Part shown: positions 9,547 through 19,050 of the stretch, one piece after another | Layout: every line of letters begins with the position of its first letter | How positions within the stretch are numbered: position 1 is the stretch's first letter | DNA from: Bacteroidota bacterium | Lineage (GTDB): Bacteria > Bacteroidota > Bacteroidia > Bacteroidales > Prolixibacteraceae | Length of the DNA: 64,000 nucleotides | Assembly (NCBI GenBank): GCA_024278975.1 | Contig: JAJRSD010000017.1 | Location: 1-64,000 of the forward strand | Reading direction: 5' to 3' | Notes under the pieces: generated by a model | What the model was told of the DNA's origin: nothing | Databases searched by the model: none | Seen by the model: the letters and a program-made list of their open reading frames with translations, nothing else | Position numbers and translations under genes: made by a program

Positions 9547-10038
9547 TTACATTTCAAAAGCACTGCCGGCAATTTCCATTACTCTTTCGAATTCACTAAT
9601 CGATTTCAGGTCGAGAGTGCCGGTAATATAAATTATGGCATCCGATTGAACTAATAAATACTCATTAATTTTACCGCTTTTCTTTTGAAAGAAGGTGATT
9701 CTTTGGGATGGACTTTCGGAAGTCATTAATCTTGAGAAATCTTTTAAATTGACATTCGACATAAAAAGTTTATAAATATCTACTTTTGTTTTATCTCGAC
9801 TATTACTGGTTCTCACCATCTCCATCCCTGATAGTTTACTAACGTATTCTTTAAATTCGACGGGTGCTTCTTTTGTTTCAGAAAGCATCTTAAACATCTC
9901 TCCCGTAACTTCGAAATACGAAATATTTTGCTGGGCCCTTAATAACTCAAAGACTTGATCTATTGACTGTCCACCTTTTTGAGCGAAACTCATTTCTCCT
10001 GTTATCAGGAATAAAATAATTAGAAATTGTGTTTTCAT
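9547..10038 (-). CDS. DUF4252 domain protein, exported
   Basis: This 163-residue protein has a signal peptide (MKTQFLIILFLITGEMSFAQ). The remainder fits DUF4252, a small Bacteroidota domain of unknown function, including the closing pattern in which a short beta segment (IIYITGTLDLKSISEF) precedes a final helix. It is the last gene of a three-gene operon with an ECF sigma factor and its putative anti-sigma partner. Its ATG overlaps the stop of the upstream gene as ATGA. DUF4252 genes beside ECF sigma factors are a recurrent Bacteroidota arrangement, so it may be part of the signal-sensing unit; that role is inference. Confidence 0.78.
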   Translation of the reverse strand: MKTQFLIILFLITGEMSFAQKGGQSIDQVFELLRAQQNISYFEVTGEMFKMLSETKEAPVEFKEYVSKLSGMEMVRTSNSRDKTKVDIYKLFMSNVNLKDFSRLMTSESPSQRITFFQKKSGKINEYLLVQSDAIIYITGTLDLKSISEFERVMEIAGSAFEM

Positions 10039-10535
10039 AATTTAGTAATATTTAAATTTTTCATTGGATTTTCAAATTCTATTTTATATGATTTTATGTC
10101 GTTTGATGGATTTGAAATAACATTGGTAATATCAAAACTTTTTAAAGTACTGTTTAACTCTCTCGAAAAATAGAGCAACGCATATTCCGTATTTTTCCGT
10201 ATTTCTGCAATTTGTTGTTCGCTATATTTGTTCGTTTCAGTTTTTTGCTGAAATTTTGAGAGTATGAAAATGGATGATATTCCTACCAATAATAATAAAA
10301 TGGCTGCATAGGAAAGTAAACGTTTAAAAAAATTTAACCGTATTTTTCTATTTGACGAAGTGATTTTTTCAAACGGATTAAAATCGGGTAACTGTTCATC
10401 TTTCGATTCATCGATTACTTTTTTATATACATCAATAAAATCTGTGTCGGAGTCTTTTTTAACGTCAGGTTTAAAATCGCCAACATTTAATTCTCCGTTA
10501 AGAAACGGCTCTATATTTTTTTTGTAATCATCCAT
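10035..10535 (-). CDS. Putative single-pass membrane anti-sigma factor
   Basis: The protein has 166 residues: an acidic and lysine-rich cytoplasmic N-terminus (residues 1-75), one membrane segment at about 76-96 (LLSYAAILLLLVGISSIFIL) and an external C-terminal part. This topology and its position directly behind an ECF sigma gene, with an 8-bp overlap, suggest an anti-sigma factor that holds the sigma factor at the membrane. No zinc-binding anti-sigma motif (HxxxCxxC) is present, and no known domain is clear. Translation is probably coupled to both neighbours through overlapping stop and start codons. Function is inferred mainly from context. Confidence 0.65.
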   Translation of the reverse strand: MDDYKKNIEPFLNGELNVGDFKPDVKKDSDTDFIDVYKKVIDESKDEQLPDFNPFEKITSSNRKIRLNFFKRLLSYAAILLLLVGISSIFILSKFQQKTETNKYSEQQIAEIRKNTEYALLYFSRELNSTLKSFDITNVISNPSNDIKSYKIEFENPMKNLNITKL

Positions 10536-11022
10536 TTTTTAGCTCCTCCTTAAAAATTTCGTATAATTTTTTCCTTCCCCTCGAAACGTTAACTCTAATC
10601 GAGTTTACACTCATCTCGAGTATTTCGCTTATCTCATCGTAATCATATCCCTGAAAATCTTTTAGTTCAATTGCCATTCTTTGTTGTGTCGATAAATTCT
10701 GAACTTCAATTTTTATCTTTTCAACCAGATCAATATTTTCAAAATTTAGATTTTCAGCGAAGTTTAATATCGCTTTGTTTTTGTAATTCAAATCTTCAGT
10801 TCGCTTCCGAAGTACATCAAAACAATGGTTTTTCACCGATTGCATACAAAAGCTTTCAATGTTTTTGTCTATTTGCAGCGACAATCTTTTACTCCATAAT
10901 TTCAAAACAATCTCCTGTACCGCATCTTCAGCCTCTTCGCAGTTTTTTAAAATGCTAAATGCAAATCTGTAAAGCCTGTTTTTTTGTTGAATAATTAGAT
11001 TTTCAAATTCGTCATTTGTCAT
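10528..11022 (-). CDS. ECF-type RNA polymerase sigma factor
   Basis: This 164-residue protein has the two ECF domains. Region 2 is near residues 10-75 (RFAFSILKNCEEAEDAVQEI, with the DAVQE helix that contacts core polymerase). Region 4 is near 105-160 (QRMAIELKDFQGYDYDEISE, then a helix-turn-helix around SVNSIRVNVSRGRKKLYEIF). Length is normal for ECF factors. It heads an operon with the putative anti-sigma and DUF4252 genes and is divergent from typA. It probably directs transcription of its own operon and an unknown regulon. Confidence 0.9.
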   Translation of the reverse strand: MTNDEFENLIIQQKNRLYRFAFSILKNCEEAEDAVQEIVLKLWSKRLSLQIDKNIESFCMQSVKNHCFDVLRKRTEDLNYKNKAILNFAENLNFENIDLVEKIKIEVQNLSTQQRMAIELKDFQGYDYDEISEILEMSVNSIRVNVSRGRKKLYEIFKEELKNG

Positions 11023-11115
11023 TCAAAATTGTTCTTACGGTTGTTATTGTAACTGTTGTTTTCTGTAATACGAACGAAATAGAATTTCATTACAAAGTAT
11101 GTTGATATTTTTATC

Positions 11116-11223
11116 AAACCGAAAAATTACCCCTAAATATTTCGTATTAAACCGAAGAATTACCCCTAAGTTTTTCGGTTATAAACGAGAAATTCACCCT
11201 AACTTATTAGGTTTAATACGAAA
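11116..11223. repeat. Nested direct and inverted repeats between sigma factor and typA genes
   Basis: Three imperfect direct repeats of about 33 bp begin at 11116, 11149 and 11183, each carrying a version of ATTACCCCTAA. They are overlaid by a perfect 14-bp inverted repeat: TTTCGTATTAAACC at 11140-11153 and its complement at 11210-11223. A competing 7-bp pair uses part of the same bases (AACCGAA 11150-11156, TTCGGTT 11174-11180). The two pairings exclude each other. The function is unknown. Confidence 0.7.
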
Positions 11224-11264
11224 GATTTTCTTGATTATTCGGGCGCGCTACTTCAATTCTTAAT

Positions 11265-11293
11265 CCGTCAAGCGGTTCGAAACCGCTTGACGG
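11265..11293. repeat. Perfect 13-bp stem palindrome
   Basis: CCGTCAAGCGGTT, then CGA, then AACCGCTTGACGG form a 29-nt hairpin with a 3-nt loop. It is GC-richer than its AT-rich surroundings. No T-run follows on either strand, so it does not look like an intrinsic terminator. It may be a protein-binding site or a short mobile palindromic unit. Confidence 0.75.
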
Positions 11294-11429
11294 TTACAAC
11301 GAGAGGTTGACTTTCCTATGTCAACTAATTTCAGCGAGTAAAGATTCGCCCTGTTCCTCAACGATATTAACTTTCACGCACATTCCAACGAATTAGCTTT
11401 CAATATAAAACAAGCAAATAAATCTTTCA

Positions 11430-11437
11430 TACTTTTG
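11430..11437 (+). promoter_or_regulatory. Possible -7 box of the typA promoter
   Basis: TACTTTTG matches the Bacteroidota -7 consensus TAnnTTTG and ends 20 bp before the typA ATG, implying a very short leader. The -33 element is not clear. Confidence 0.4.
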
Positions 11438-11457
11438 CAGCCCAATTCAAAAAGACA

Positions 11458-13269
11458 ATGGAAGAAATAAGAAATATAGCAATTATTGCACACGTTGATC
11501 ACGGTAAAACTACACTGGTTGACAGGATTTTACACCAGGCAAATCTTTTTAGAGACAATCAGGAAGTACAAGACTTACTTCTCGACAGTAACGACTTAGA
11601 ACGCGAACGTGGAATTACAATTCTATCGAAAAATGTTTCGGTTCATTACAAAAACACAAAAATTAATATTATCGATACCCCCGGTCACTCCGATTTTGGT
11701 GGCGAAGTAGAACGTGTTTTAAACATGGCAAGCGGTGTTTTGTTAATTGTTGATGCTTTTGAAGGTCCCATGCCGCAAACTCGTTTTGTGCTGCAAAAAG
11801 CAATCGAATTGGGTTTAAAACCAATTGTGGTTATAAATAAAGTTGACAAAGAAAATTGCACTCCGGATATTGCTCAGGAGAAAGTTTTCGATTTGATGTT
11901 TAGTTTAGATGCAACCGAAGACCAGTTAGATTTTCCAACTGTTTATGGCTCGTCAAAAGCCGGTTGGATGGGCGAAGACTGGAAAGTGGAAACTGATGAT
12001 ATTACCTATTTATTGGATTCAATTTTAGAACACATTCCACAAGCAAAGCCTAAAGATGGCACTGTTCAAATGCAAATCACGTCGCTCGATTATTCGTCGT
12101 ACACCGGAAGAATTGCAGTTGGGAAAGTAACTCGCGGTGAATTGATTCCGGGCTCGCGTGTTTCTCTTGTAAAACGCGATGGAACGATAATTAAATCGGT
12201 GGCAAAAGAGTGTTATCTGTTTGAAGGACTTGGAAAAGAGAAAACCAAACAACCTGTTCCGTGTGGCGAAATTTGTGCAGTTATGGGTTTGGAAGGGTTT
12301 GATATTGGCGATACGATTGCAGATATTGAAGAGCCCGAAGGATTAACTCCAATTAGTGTTGACGAGCCAACAATGAGCATGTTGTTTGTTGCCAATAATT
12401 CACCATTCTTTGGGAGAGACGGGAAATATGTAACCTCACGCCAATTGCGCGACAGGCTGTTTAAAGAGACCGAGAAAAACCTCGCTCTTCGTGTTGAAGA
12501 GACCGATTCGGCAAACGCATTTTTGGTTTATGGACGTGGCATTTTGCATCTTTCTGTTTTGGTAGAAACCATGCGCCGCGAAGGATTTGAAATGCAATTG
12601 GGGCAACCAAAAGTAATTATCAAAGTTATTGACGGTAAAAAACATGAGCCAATCGAGGCGCTAACAGTTCAGGTTCCCGAAGAGTTTGCAGGAAAAGTAA
12701 TTGAGCTGGTTACTGCACGTAAAGGCGATATATTAAATATTGAAGTTGCTGCCGAACGTTCTCATCTTGAGTTTAATATTCCGGCTCGCGGATTAATCGG
12801 GCTGAGAAATCAAATGTTAACAGCAACCGAAGGCGAGGCAATTATGGCACACCGATTTGCGGGTTACGAACCCTGGAAAGGCAATCTTGGAGTAAAAAGA
12901 AACGGAGCAATAATTTCACTCGAAACCGGAAATGCAATCCCGTATTCAATAGATAAAATGCAGGATAGAGGACGTTTCTTTGTAAATCCCGGAGAAGATA
13001 TTTATGCAGGTCAGGTTATTGGAGAATACACTCGCATGGACGATTTAACTATAAATATTACACGTACTAAAAAGATGTCGAATATGCGTGCTTCCGGTTC
13101 CGACGATAAAATCAGTATCGCTCCGGCAGTCAAGTTTTCGTTGGAAGAGGCGATGGAATATATTCGTAATAACGAGTACATCGAAGTAACACCCAATTTT
13201 ATGCGTATCCGTAAAATTGAGCTTAACGAACACGATAGAAAACGTACGGCAAAAGTAATTTCGGAATAG
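11458..13269 (+). CDS. typA: Ribosome-associated GTPase TypA/BipA
   Basis: This 603-residue translational GTPase shows the G motifs AHVDHGKTT (residues 11-19), [15 protein letters not shown] and NKVDKE, and the switch I segment RERGITI. These are followed by the beta-barrel domain, EF-G-like domains III/V ([20 protein letters not shown]) and the TypA-specific C-terminal domain. It binds the ribosome and supports assembly and growth under stress or at low temperature. Length is typical. It is monocistronic, preceded by a structured intergenic region and followed by an intrinsic terminator. Confidence 0.97.
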   Translation: MEEIRNIAIIAHVDHGKTTLVDRILHQANLFRDNQEVQDLLLDSNDLERERGITILSKNVSVHYKNTKINIIDTPGHSDFGGEVERVLNMASGVLLIVDAFEGPMPQTRFVLQKAIELGLKPIVVINKVDKENCTPDIAQEKVFDLMFSLDATEDQLDFPTVYGSSKAGWMGEDWKVETDDITYLLDSILEHIPQAKPKDGTVQMQITSLDYSSYTGRIAVGKVTRGELIPGSRVSLVKRDGTIIKSVAKECYLFEGLGKEKTKQPVPCGEICAVMGLEGFDIGDTIADIEEPEGLTPISVDEPTMSMLFVANNSPFFGRDGKYVTSRQLRDRLFKETEKNLALRVEETDSANAFLVYGRGILHLSVLVETMRREGFEMQLGQPKVIIKVIDGKKHEPIEALTVQVPEEFAGKVIELVTARKGDILNIEVAAERSHLEFNIPARGLIGLRNQMLTATEGEAIMAHRFAGYEPWKGNLGVKRNGAIISLETGNAIPYSIDKMQDRGRFFVNPGEDIYAGQVIGEYTRMDDLTINITRTKKMSNMRASGSDDKISIAPAVKFSLEEAMEYIRNNEYIEVTPNFMRIRKIELNEHDRKRTAKVISE

Positions 13270-13288
13270 AGAATTCAAGAGATTTTAG

Positions 13289-13323
13289 AAAAGAGCGTCA
13301 TTTTTAATGAGGCTCTTTTTTTT
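13289..13323 (+). terminator. Intrinsic terminator after typA
   Basis: The AAAGAGC and GCTCTTT arms enclose a 15-nt loop region and are followed by a T-run of eight, 20 bp after the typA stop. Confidence 0.75.
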
Positions 13324-13497
13324 ACGCGACAGACTCGCTTCTTAAAGTAATAACCAGAGGTTGAAGTTTGAAGGGAAATTGGTGTAACAGGTAGTATCTC
13401 CAATTTTTTTGTTAACGAGTTCCTAATTTTATGAAAAAATATTGTTAATGTTACAATTTAAATTATTTTTAGAGCATAACCGAAAAAATTGATTATT

Positions 13498-14712
13498 ATG
13501 TTTACAAAAATGTCCTTAATGATATTCACCTTGTTTTTTGTAAGTTCGGCCTTAACGGCTCAAACTCCCACAAAATGGCGTGGCGAGAATAATAATGGAA
13601 TTTACAACGAAACCGGTCTTTTAAAAGAGTGGCCTGCCAACGGTCCGGAAATACTTTGGCATTTCGATGGTTTGGGTGAAGGACATTCGTCGCCATCATT
13701 TGCAAATGGAGTAATTTATGTATCTACAATGATAGATTCGATTGGGTATATTTATGTTTTGTCTCAGGACGGAAAGTTGAAATGGAAAGCTCCCTACGGG
13801 AAAGAGTTTTTTAACAGTTATCCCGGTGCTCGTACGTCACCCGTTATTGTTGGCGATTTGCTTTATATCTACTCGGGGAAAGGCGTTCTTACATGTATGA
13901 GTGCAACCGATGGAGAGATAAAATGGACAAAAGATAGTTTTAACGATTTCGATGGAAAAAATATTACCTGGGGAGTTACCGAAACTGTTGCAGTAAATGG
14001 TGATTTAGTTTATGTAACACCGGGAGGAAAAAAAAATAACGTTGTGGCATTAAATCGTTTTAACGGAGATTTAGTTTGGTCGTCGGAGGGAGAAGGCGAA
14101 CTCTCTGCATATTGTTCGCCATTGTTAGTTGAGTTGCCCGCGCGAACACTTTTCGTTACAATGACCGCCGACCACATTTTAGGTATAGACGCAGCAACCG
14201 GTGAAATGTTGTGGGCATATCCGCAAACAAATCGCTGGAAAGTTCATGCAAATACACCTGTTTTTTACGATGGCGGGTTGTTCTGTTTTAGCGGTTACGG
14301 ACAGGGTGGCGTACGTTTAGATTTGGCAGAAGATGGAGCATCGGTAAAAAAAGTATGGTTTAAAACAGAACTCGATAGCCGGATGGGTGGAATTGTTGTG
14401 GTTGATGGATATTTATATGGCTCGGGCGATAAAGCACGTCAGTGGCGTTGTGTTGATTGGAAGACCGGTGAAGAAAAATATGTCTCGAAAGAGATTGGTA
14501 AAGGAGTGGTAATTTATGCCGATGGAATGTTGTATTGTTACAGCGACAAAGGCGAACTTGCACTTGTTGAGGCTACTCCCGAAGGATTTAATTTAATTAG
14601 TAAAACAAAAGTAGAACTCGGAACTGCACAACATTGGGCGCACCCGGTAATTAATAACGGACGTTTATTTGTAAGGCATGGCGATGTTTTAATAGCATAC
14701 AAAATAAAATAG
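13498..14712 (+). CDS. Exported PQQ-like beta-propeller protein
   Basis: The ATG at 13498 gives a clean signal peptide (MFTKMSLMIFTLFFVSSALTAQ); an in-frame TTG at 13489 adds only three residues. The mature protein begins with WRGENNNGIYNETGLLKEWP, the opening shared with the next two genes. It continues with propeller blades (LTCMSATDGEIKWTKD, VVALNRFNGDLVWSSEGEG) and closes with HWAHPVINNGRLFVRHGDV. The BamB-like fold implies a periplasmic binding or scaffold role. No heme or clear PQQ ligand motif is present. It is the first of three tandem paralogues on one strand. Confidence 0.83.
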   Translation: MFTKMSLMIFTLFFVSSALTAQTPTKWRGENNNGIYNETGLLKEWPANGPEILWHFDGLGEGHSSPSFANGVIYVSTMIDSIGYIYVLSQDGKLKWKAPYGKEFFNSYPGARTSPVIVGDLLYIYSGKGVLTCMSATDGEIKWTKDSFNDFDGKNITWGVTETVAVNGDLVYVTPGGKKNNVVALNRFNGDLVWSSEGEGELSAYCSPLLVELPARTLFVTMTADHILGIDAATGEMLWAYPQTNRWKVHANTPVFYDGGLFCFSGYGQGGVRLDLAEDGASVKKVWFKTELDSRMGGIVVVDGYLYGSGDKARQWRCVDWKTGEEKYVSKEIGKGVVIYADGMLYCYSDKGELALVEATPEGFNLISKTKVELGTAQHWAHPVINNGRLFVRHGDVLIAYKIK

Positions 14713-14765
14713 CAACTATTTGTTGTTGAGATTGTTTTTTTTTAAACCAACTAAAATTTGTAATA

Positions 14766-16004
14766 ATGAAGAGATTATTATTAGCGATTGTTTTTATAGT
14801 TATTGTATTAACTGCAAGTACTCAAATTACACAATGGCGTGGCCCGAATCGCGATGGCCAGTTTCCTGACACCGGACTTTTAAAAAGTTGGCCTGAAAAT
14901 GGTCCGGAACAAATCCTTGAAGTTGAAAATATTGGTAAAGGATGGTCGTCGCCCATTTGGGTTGACGGAACAATTTATACTACCGGAATGATTGACACGC
15001 TTGATTATTTGACATCGATTGATTCTGACGGAAATATAAATTGGCAAATTCCTTATGGTCGTTCGTGGTATAAATCTTTCCCCGATACAAGAAGCACCCC
15101 GGTTGTTGATGGCGATAGAATTTATGTCCAAAGCGGAATGGGAATGTTGGGTTGTTTTAACAGAGAAACCGGAAAAAAGATATGGACAGTTGAAGTTGAC
15201 AAAGAGTATGAAACAGAGTACCACAGATGGGGAAACTCGGAGACCCCATTAATTGTCGATGATAAAGTTATTTGCTCGCCCGGGGGGAAAAAAACAAGTA
15301 TCGTAGCATTTGATAAAATAACCGGAGAATTGGCGTGGAAAACCAAATCACTCGGGGGGGCACGTGCTTATGCTTCGGCAACAATATATGAATACAAAGA
15401 TTTCAGATACATTCTTGCCGTTATTGGCACACACTTAATCGCCTTAAAACCCGAAACAGGAGAAATTGCATGGAGCTATAAATACCTCAACTCTGACAAT
15501 CCTAAACAAACAGGTCTAATATGGACCAACACCCCCGTTTTTTATGAAGATGAAATATTCCTGACAATGGGGTACGACCATTATGCCGTAATGTTAAAAA
15601 TGGACTCAACAGGAACTTCTGTAACCGAAAAATTTATCGATCAAACTTTTGATAACCACCACCACGGAGTAATATTGCACGATGGTCATCTATATGGTTC
15701 TAACTGGCAAAACAATAAACGAGGCAAATGGATTTGCATGAAGTGGGACACGGGCGAAATTGTTTATGTAGAAAACTGGGACACAAAAGGCGCAATAGTT
15801 ATGGCAGATGGGCTTTTGTATTGCTACAACGAAAAGGGGAATGTGGGACTTGTAAAACCCGACCCCAAAGAATTTGAGGTGATCAGCCAGTTCAAAATCA
15901 CCAAAGGTGCCGGGCCACATTGGGCACACCCGTTTATCGCCGATGGAAAATTATTGCTCCGCCATGGCGATGTTTTAATGGTTTACGATATTAAAGACGA
16001 TTAG
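14766..16004 (+). CDS. Exported PQQ-like beta-propeller protein (tandem paralogue 2)
   Basis: This 412-residue protein has a signal peptide (residues 1-19), then WRGPNRDGQFPDTGLLKSWP and repeated blades such as LGCFNRETGKKIWTVEVDKE and IVAFDKITGELAWKTKSLGG. It ends in HWAHPFIADGKLLLRHGDVL. Opening and closing motifs match those of the neighbours on both sides, pointing to local duplication. The gap to the preceding gene is only 53 bp, so the two may be co-transcribed. The role is probably the same class of periplasmic propeller, with ligand unknown. Confidence 0.83.
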   Translation: MKRLLLAIVFIVIVLTASTQITQWRGPNRDGQFPDTGLLKSWPENGPEQILEVENIGKGWSSPIWVDGTIYTTGMIDTLDYLTSIDSDGNINWQIPYGRSWYKSFPDTRSTPVVDGDRIYVQSGMGMLGCFNRETGKKIWTVEVDKEYETEYHRWGNSETPLIVDDKVICSPGGKKTSIVAFDKITGELAWKTKSLGGARAYASATIYEYKDFRYILAVIGTHLIALKPETGEIAWSYKYLNSDNPKQTGLIWTNTPVFYEDEIFLTMGYDHYAVMLKMDSTGTSVTEKFIDQTFDNHHHGVILHDGHLYGSNWQNNKRGKWICMKWDTGEIVYVENWDTKGAIVMADGLLYCYNEKGNVGLVKPDPKEFEVISQFKITKGAGPHWAHPFIADGKLLLRHGDVLMVYDIKDD

Positions 16005-16010
16005 ATAGTA

Positions 16011-16040
16011 AGTATTTAGTAATGAGATAAGAGTTATTAG
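16011..16040. repeat. Degenerate 7-bp tandem repeat
   Basis: AG recurs at exactly 7-bp intervals (16011, 16018, 16025, 16032, 16039), in units AGTATTT, AGTAATG, AGATAAG and AGTTATT. Two of these units recur as reverse complements at 17584-17608. Confidence 0.55.
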
Positions 16041-16048
16041 TTTAGAAT

Positions 16049-16152
16049 GTCACCCTGAACTCGTTTCAGGGTCTTTTAAAACAAATAAAATCTGTTATGG
16101 TATCATTTCAGCGTCTTTATAAAACAGATTCCGAAACAAGTTAGTAATGACA
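16049..16152. repeat. REP-like palindromic repeat, family 1
   Basis: Begins TGTCACCCTGAAC, includes the CCCTGAA/TTTCAGGG hairpin and ends in CCGAAACAAGTTAGTAATGACA. It shares arms and spacing with 5891-5958 and 17489-17554. It fills most of the 194-bp gap between two propeller genes. Confidence 0.7.
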
Positions 16153-16198
16153 ATAATCATTACAATTAATAGTAAAAAAGAAGAGTATTAGAAATAAA

Positions 16199-17443
16199 AT
16201 GAAACAAATATTTGGCATACTATTTTTATTAATATCAACCCCAATTCTCTCTCAAAATATTGTTGAATTCAGGGGTGTTGGCCGCACCGGACATTATAAC
16301 GAAACCAGGTTACTAAAACAATGGCCTGCCACCGGGCCCGAAATGATTTTAAAAATTGAAGGAATTGGCAAAGGATATTCTCAACCTATTTTTGCTGAAG
16401 GGAAAATATTTGTTTCGGGAATAAAAGAGGATACAATCGATATTCTTTCGGCATACAATTTAAAAGGCGAAATGCTTTGGGAAGCACCCTACGGAAGATC
16501 GTGGACTGCTTCGTATATTGACAGCCGCAGTACGCCAACATTCGAAAATGGAAAATTGTATATTGTTAGCGGAACAGGACAACTGAATTGTATCGATGCC
16601 AAAACAGGGAAAATTATCTGGCATGTGGATGCGAGCAAAAAATATGGTGGTGAAATATTTAAACACGGCGATGCCGAATCGCCCCTGGTTGTCGATAAGA
16701 TCGTTCTGTACACAACGGGTGGAGAGCAGAATACAATTGTAGCTTTCAATAAAAGCGATGGTTCTCTGGCATGGAAAACAAAGAGTTTAGGCGGAGCAAA
16801 ATCGTATGCATCACCAATTTTAATCCATCACAACGGACAAAAATTTATAATTGCCCAAACTTCCGAGAATATAATATCCATTTTTCCCGAGACCGGAAAA
16901 ATAGCATGGAGTTACGATTTAATTCAGTATCATCTTAATAAATCAGGAGTTGGGGCACAAACAAATCCTCCTATTTATTTCAATAATGAATTATTTGAAA
17001 CGAGCGGTTACAACCATCCCGGAATAAAATTTCTACTTTCTAATGATGGAAAATCAGTTGAGGTGAAATGGAAAAACGACACGATTGATACTCACCACGG
17101 AGGTGTGGTTTTGGTTGATGGGAATTTGTATGGGGCGAACTGGCAAAATAATTCGCACGGGAAATGGGTGAGCGTAAATTGGAAGACCGGAAAAACAAAT
17201 TGGGAAACTGCATGGGAAAATAAAGGGGCAATAATTTATGCCGATGGGTTACTTTATTTTTACGAAGAGAAAAGGGGTAATTTAGCGTTGGTTGAACCTT
17301 CGCCTGAGAGTTTGAAAATAATAAGTACTTTTAAAGTGGAAGAAGGAACTGGTCCGCACTGGGCGCATCCTGCAATTTATAACGGAATGTTGTTTGTTCG
17401 CCACGGCAATGTATTAATGATTTATAATATAAAAGACGATTAG
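16199..17443 (+). CDS. Exported PQQ-like beta-propeller protein (tandem paralogue 3)
   Basis: The 414-residue protein carries a signal peptide (MKQIFGILFLLISTPILSQN). The mature part opens with FRGVGRTGHYNETRLLKQWP, shows blade motifs LNCIDAKTGKIIWHVDASK and IVAFNKSDGSLAWKTKSLGG, and ends with HWAHPAIYNGMLFVRHGNVL. It is closest in visible motifs to paralogue 2, including the shared ending YxIKDD. It was probably produced by tandem duplication, and the gap between the copies is now occupied by a palindromic repeat. The function is presumed to be periplasmic binding or scaffolding. Confidence 0.83.
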   Translation: MKQIFGILFLLISTPILSQNIVEFRGVGRTGHYNETRLLKQWPATGPEMILKIEGIGKGYSQPIFAEGKIFVSGIKEDTIDILSAYNLKGEMLWEAPYGRSWTASYIDSRSTPTFENGKLYIVSGTGQLNCIDAKTGKIIWHVDASKKYGGEIFKHGDAESPLVVDKIVLYTTGGEQNTIVAFNKSDGSLAWKTKSLGGAKSYASPILIHHNGQKFIIAQTSENIISIFPETGKIAWSYDLIQYHLNKSGVGAQTNPPIYFNNELFETSGYNHPGIKFLLSNDGKSVEVKWKNDTIDTHHGGVVLVDGNLYGANWQNNSHGKWVSVNWKTGKTNWETAWENKGAIIYADGLLYFYEEKRGNLALVEPSPESLKIISTFKVEEGTGPHWAHPAIYNGMLFVRHGNVLMIYNIKDD

Positions 17444-17488
17444 ATTTTGAAATGTAAGACTAAATAATGAAATAGAAATTTTATGTGA

Positions 17489-17554
17489 ATGTCATGCTGA
17501 ATTTATTTTCAGCATCTTTATTAAACAGATTCCGAAACAAGTTAGGAATGACGT
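17489..17554. repeat. REP-like palindromic repeat, family 1
   Basis: ATGTCATGCTGAAT, then TTTTCAGCATC, then CAGATTCCGAAACAAGTTAG, closing with GAATGACG. The inner hairpin is GCTGAA/TTCAGC. The base change relative to the 5891 and 16049 copies (CC to GC) is matched in both arms. Confidence 0.7.
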
Positions 17555-17583
17555 TAAAAACATCGACTTTTTTCATATCTCAC

Positions 17584-17608
17584 TACTAAATACTCATTAC
17601 TTTGTACT
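17584..17608. repeat. 7-bp tandem repeat upstream of a propeller gene
   Basis: TACT recurs at 17584, 17591, 17598 and 17605, exactly every 7 bp, directly before the ATG at 17614. On the other strand the units AGTAATG and AGTATTT match those at 16011-16024. Confidence 0.55.
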
Positions 17609-17613
17609 GAAAG

Positions 17614-19038
17614 ATGACAAAACGAATAATAAATATCTCACTAATCCTCATTAGCCTGTTAGGATTTATATTCATTTTCTGGTGGTTGAACACCGATCCA
17701 ACCAACGAATTTGCAATTAGTTTGGAAGGTGCTGATAATCGGGGAGAAGGAAATACATTTATTCAGGATGTAAATATTGGCGAACATTTCGAGGAGTTTG
17801 CATCAGAATATAAAGAGTTAAACGAAACCTGGCCACGTTTCCGCGGTGCCGATTTCGATAATATCTCAAAATCGCCGGTTAAACTCATCGAAAAATTTGG
17901 AGCGGAAGGGCCGAAAATATTGTGGTCGCTTGAATTGGGTGAAGGCCACTCGGGGGCTGCCATTTACAAAGGTCTTTTCTATGTATTAGATTATAACGAA
18001 GAGGAAAGGGCTGACAAACTGCGCTGCTTTTCTTTGCTCGACGGAAAAGAACAGTGGAGCCGCGGCTACGATGTGGCAGTAAAACGCAACCACGGAATGT
18101 CGCGAACAATACCGGCAGTTACCGATAAATACATTGTAACAATTGGCCCGAAATGCCACGTAATGTGCCTCGACCGCACCTCCGGCGATTTCCGCTGGGG
18201 GCTCGACATAGTTAAAGAGTACCAGAACGAAATCCCTTTTTGGTACACGGGGCAGTGCCCGCTGGTTGATAACAACGTGGCCATTCTTGCCACCGGAGGC
18301 AGTGCATTAATTGTTGCAATGGATTGCAAAACCGGCGAGAAATTATGGGAAACACCAAATCCGAAAGGTTGGAAAATGTCGCACTCATCCATTATGCCGT
18401 TTACTTTTGCAGGTCGCAAAATGTACGTTTACAGTGCCATTGGAGGACTGGTTGGCGTGGCTGCCGACGGAGCAAATGCCGGAGAAATTCTTTGGGAAAC
18501 CTCGGCATGGAATCACTCGGTTGTTGCACCATCGCCGGTTTGCATGCCCGACGGAAAAATATTTATGACAGCAGGTTACGGTGCCGGAAGTATGATGTTG
18601 CAACTTACCGAAAACGGCGGAAAATTTACGATAGAACCAACCTTCGAATATAAACCAAAAGAGGGTTTGGCCTGCGAACAACAAACCGCCGTTTACTGGA
18701 ATGGCCACCTGTTCGGAATTCTTCCTAAGGATGGCGGGTCGCAGCGCAATCAGTTTGTCTGTGTTAATCCGGCCGATCCAACGAAAATTGTTTGGTCGAG
18801 CGGAAAAGAAGCACGTTTTGGACTGGGACCCTATTTTATTGCCGACAATAAATTTTTCATTCTGAACGATGACGGGACTTTAACAATTGCCCGCCCCGAC
18901 ACAAAAAAATACATTCAATTGGAACAGATAAAAATTTTCAAAAACGGCCACGATGCCTGGGCACCGTTTGCCATTGCCGATGGTTACATGATTTTACGCG
19001 ATTCGAAAACAATGGTTTGTATCGATTTAAATATTTAA
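17614..19038 (+). CDS. Membrane-anchored PQQ-like beta-propeller protein
   Basis: This 474-residue protein has one N-terminal transmembrane anchor (residues 5-26, IINISLILISLLGFIFIFWWL) and a spacer. The propeller begins near residue 72 (WPRFRGADFDNISKSP) and contains blades such as HVMCLDRTSGDFRWGLDIVK, IVAMDCKTGEKLWETP and PADPTKIVWSSGKE. Unlike the upstream tandem trio it is anchored rather than freely secreted, and its coding sequence looks visibly GC-richer than neighbouring AT-rich genes. It begins the redox-associated stretch. Twelve base pairs after its stop a DUF1016 gene starts, which separates it from the next propeller gene. The ligand is unknown. Confidence 0.8.
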   Translation: MTKRIINISLILISLLGFIFIFWWLNTDPTNEFAISLEGADNRGEGNTFIQDVNIGEHFEEFASEYKELNETWPRFRGADFDNISKSPVKLIEKFGAEGPKILWSLELGEGHSGAAIYKGLFYVLDYNEEERADKLRCFSLLDGKEQWSRGYDVAVKRNHGMSRTIPAVTDKYIVTIGPKCHVMCLDRTSGDFRWGLDIVKEYQNEIPFWYTGQCPLVDNNVAILATGGSALIVAMDCKTGEKLWETPNPKGWKMSHSSIMPFTFAGRKMYVYSAIGGLVGVAADGANAGEILWETSAWNHSVVAPSPVCMPDGKIFMTAGYGAGSMMLQLTENGGKFTIEPTFEYKPKEGLACEQQTAVYWNGHLFGILPKDGGSQRNQFVCVNPADPTKIVWSSGKEARFGLGPYFIADNKFFILNDDGTLTIARPDTKKYIQLEQIKIFKNGHDAWAPFAIADGYMILRDSKTMVCIDLNI

Positions 19039-19050
19039 GAGCTTGTTGAG

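Noticed and set aside
11265-11293. Intrinsic terminator for the sigma operon or typA
   Set aside because: The palindrome has no T-run on either strand and lies upstream of both divergent genes.
18066-18708. Overlapping ORFs of 85-117 residues in the propeller gene at 17614
   Set aside because: These are shadows in a GC-richer part of a clear propeller gene; no independent start context or domain.
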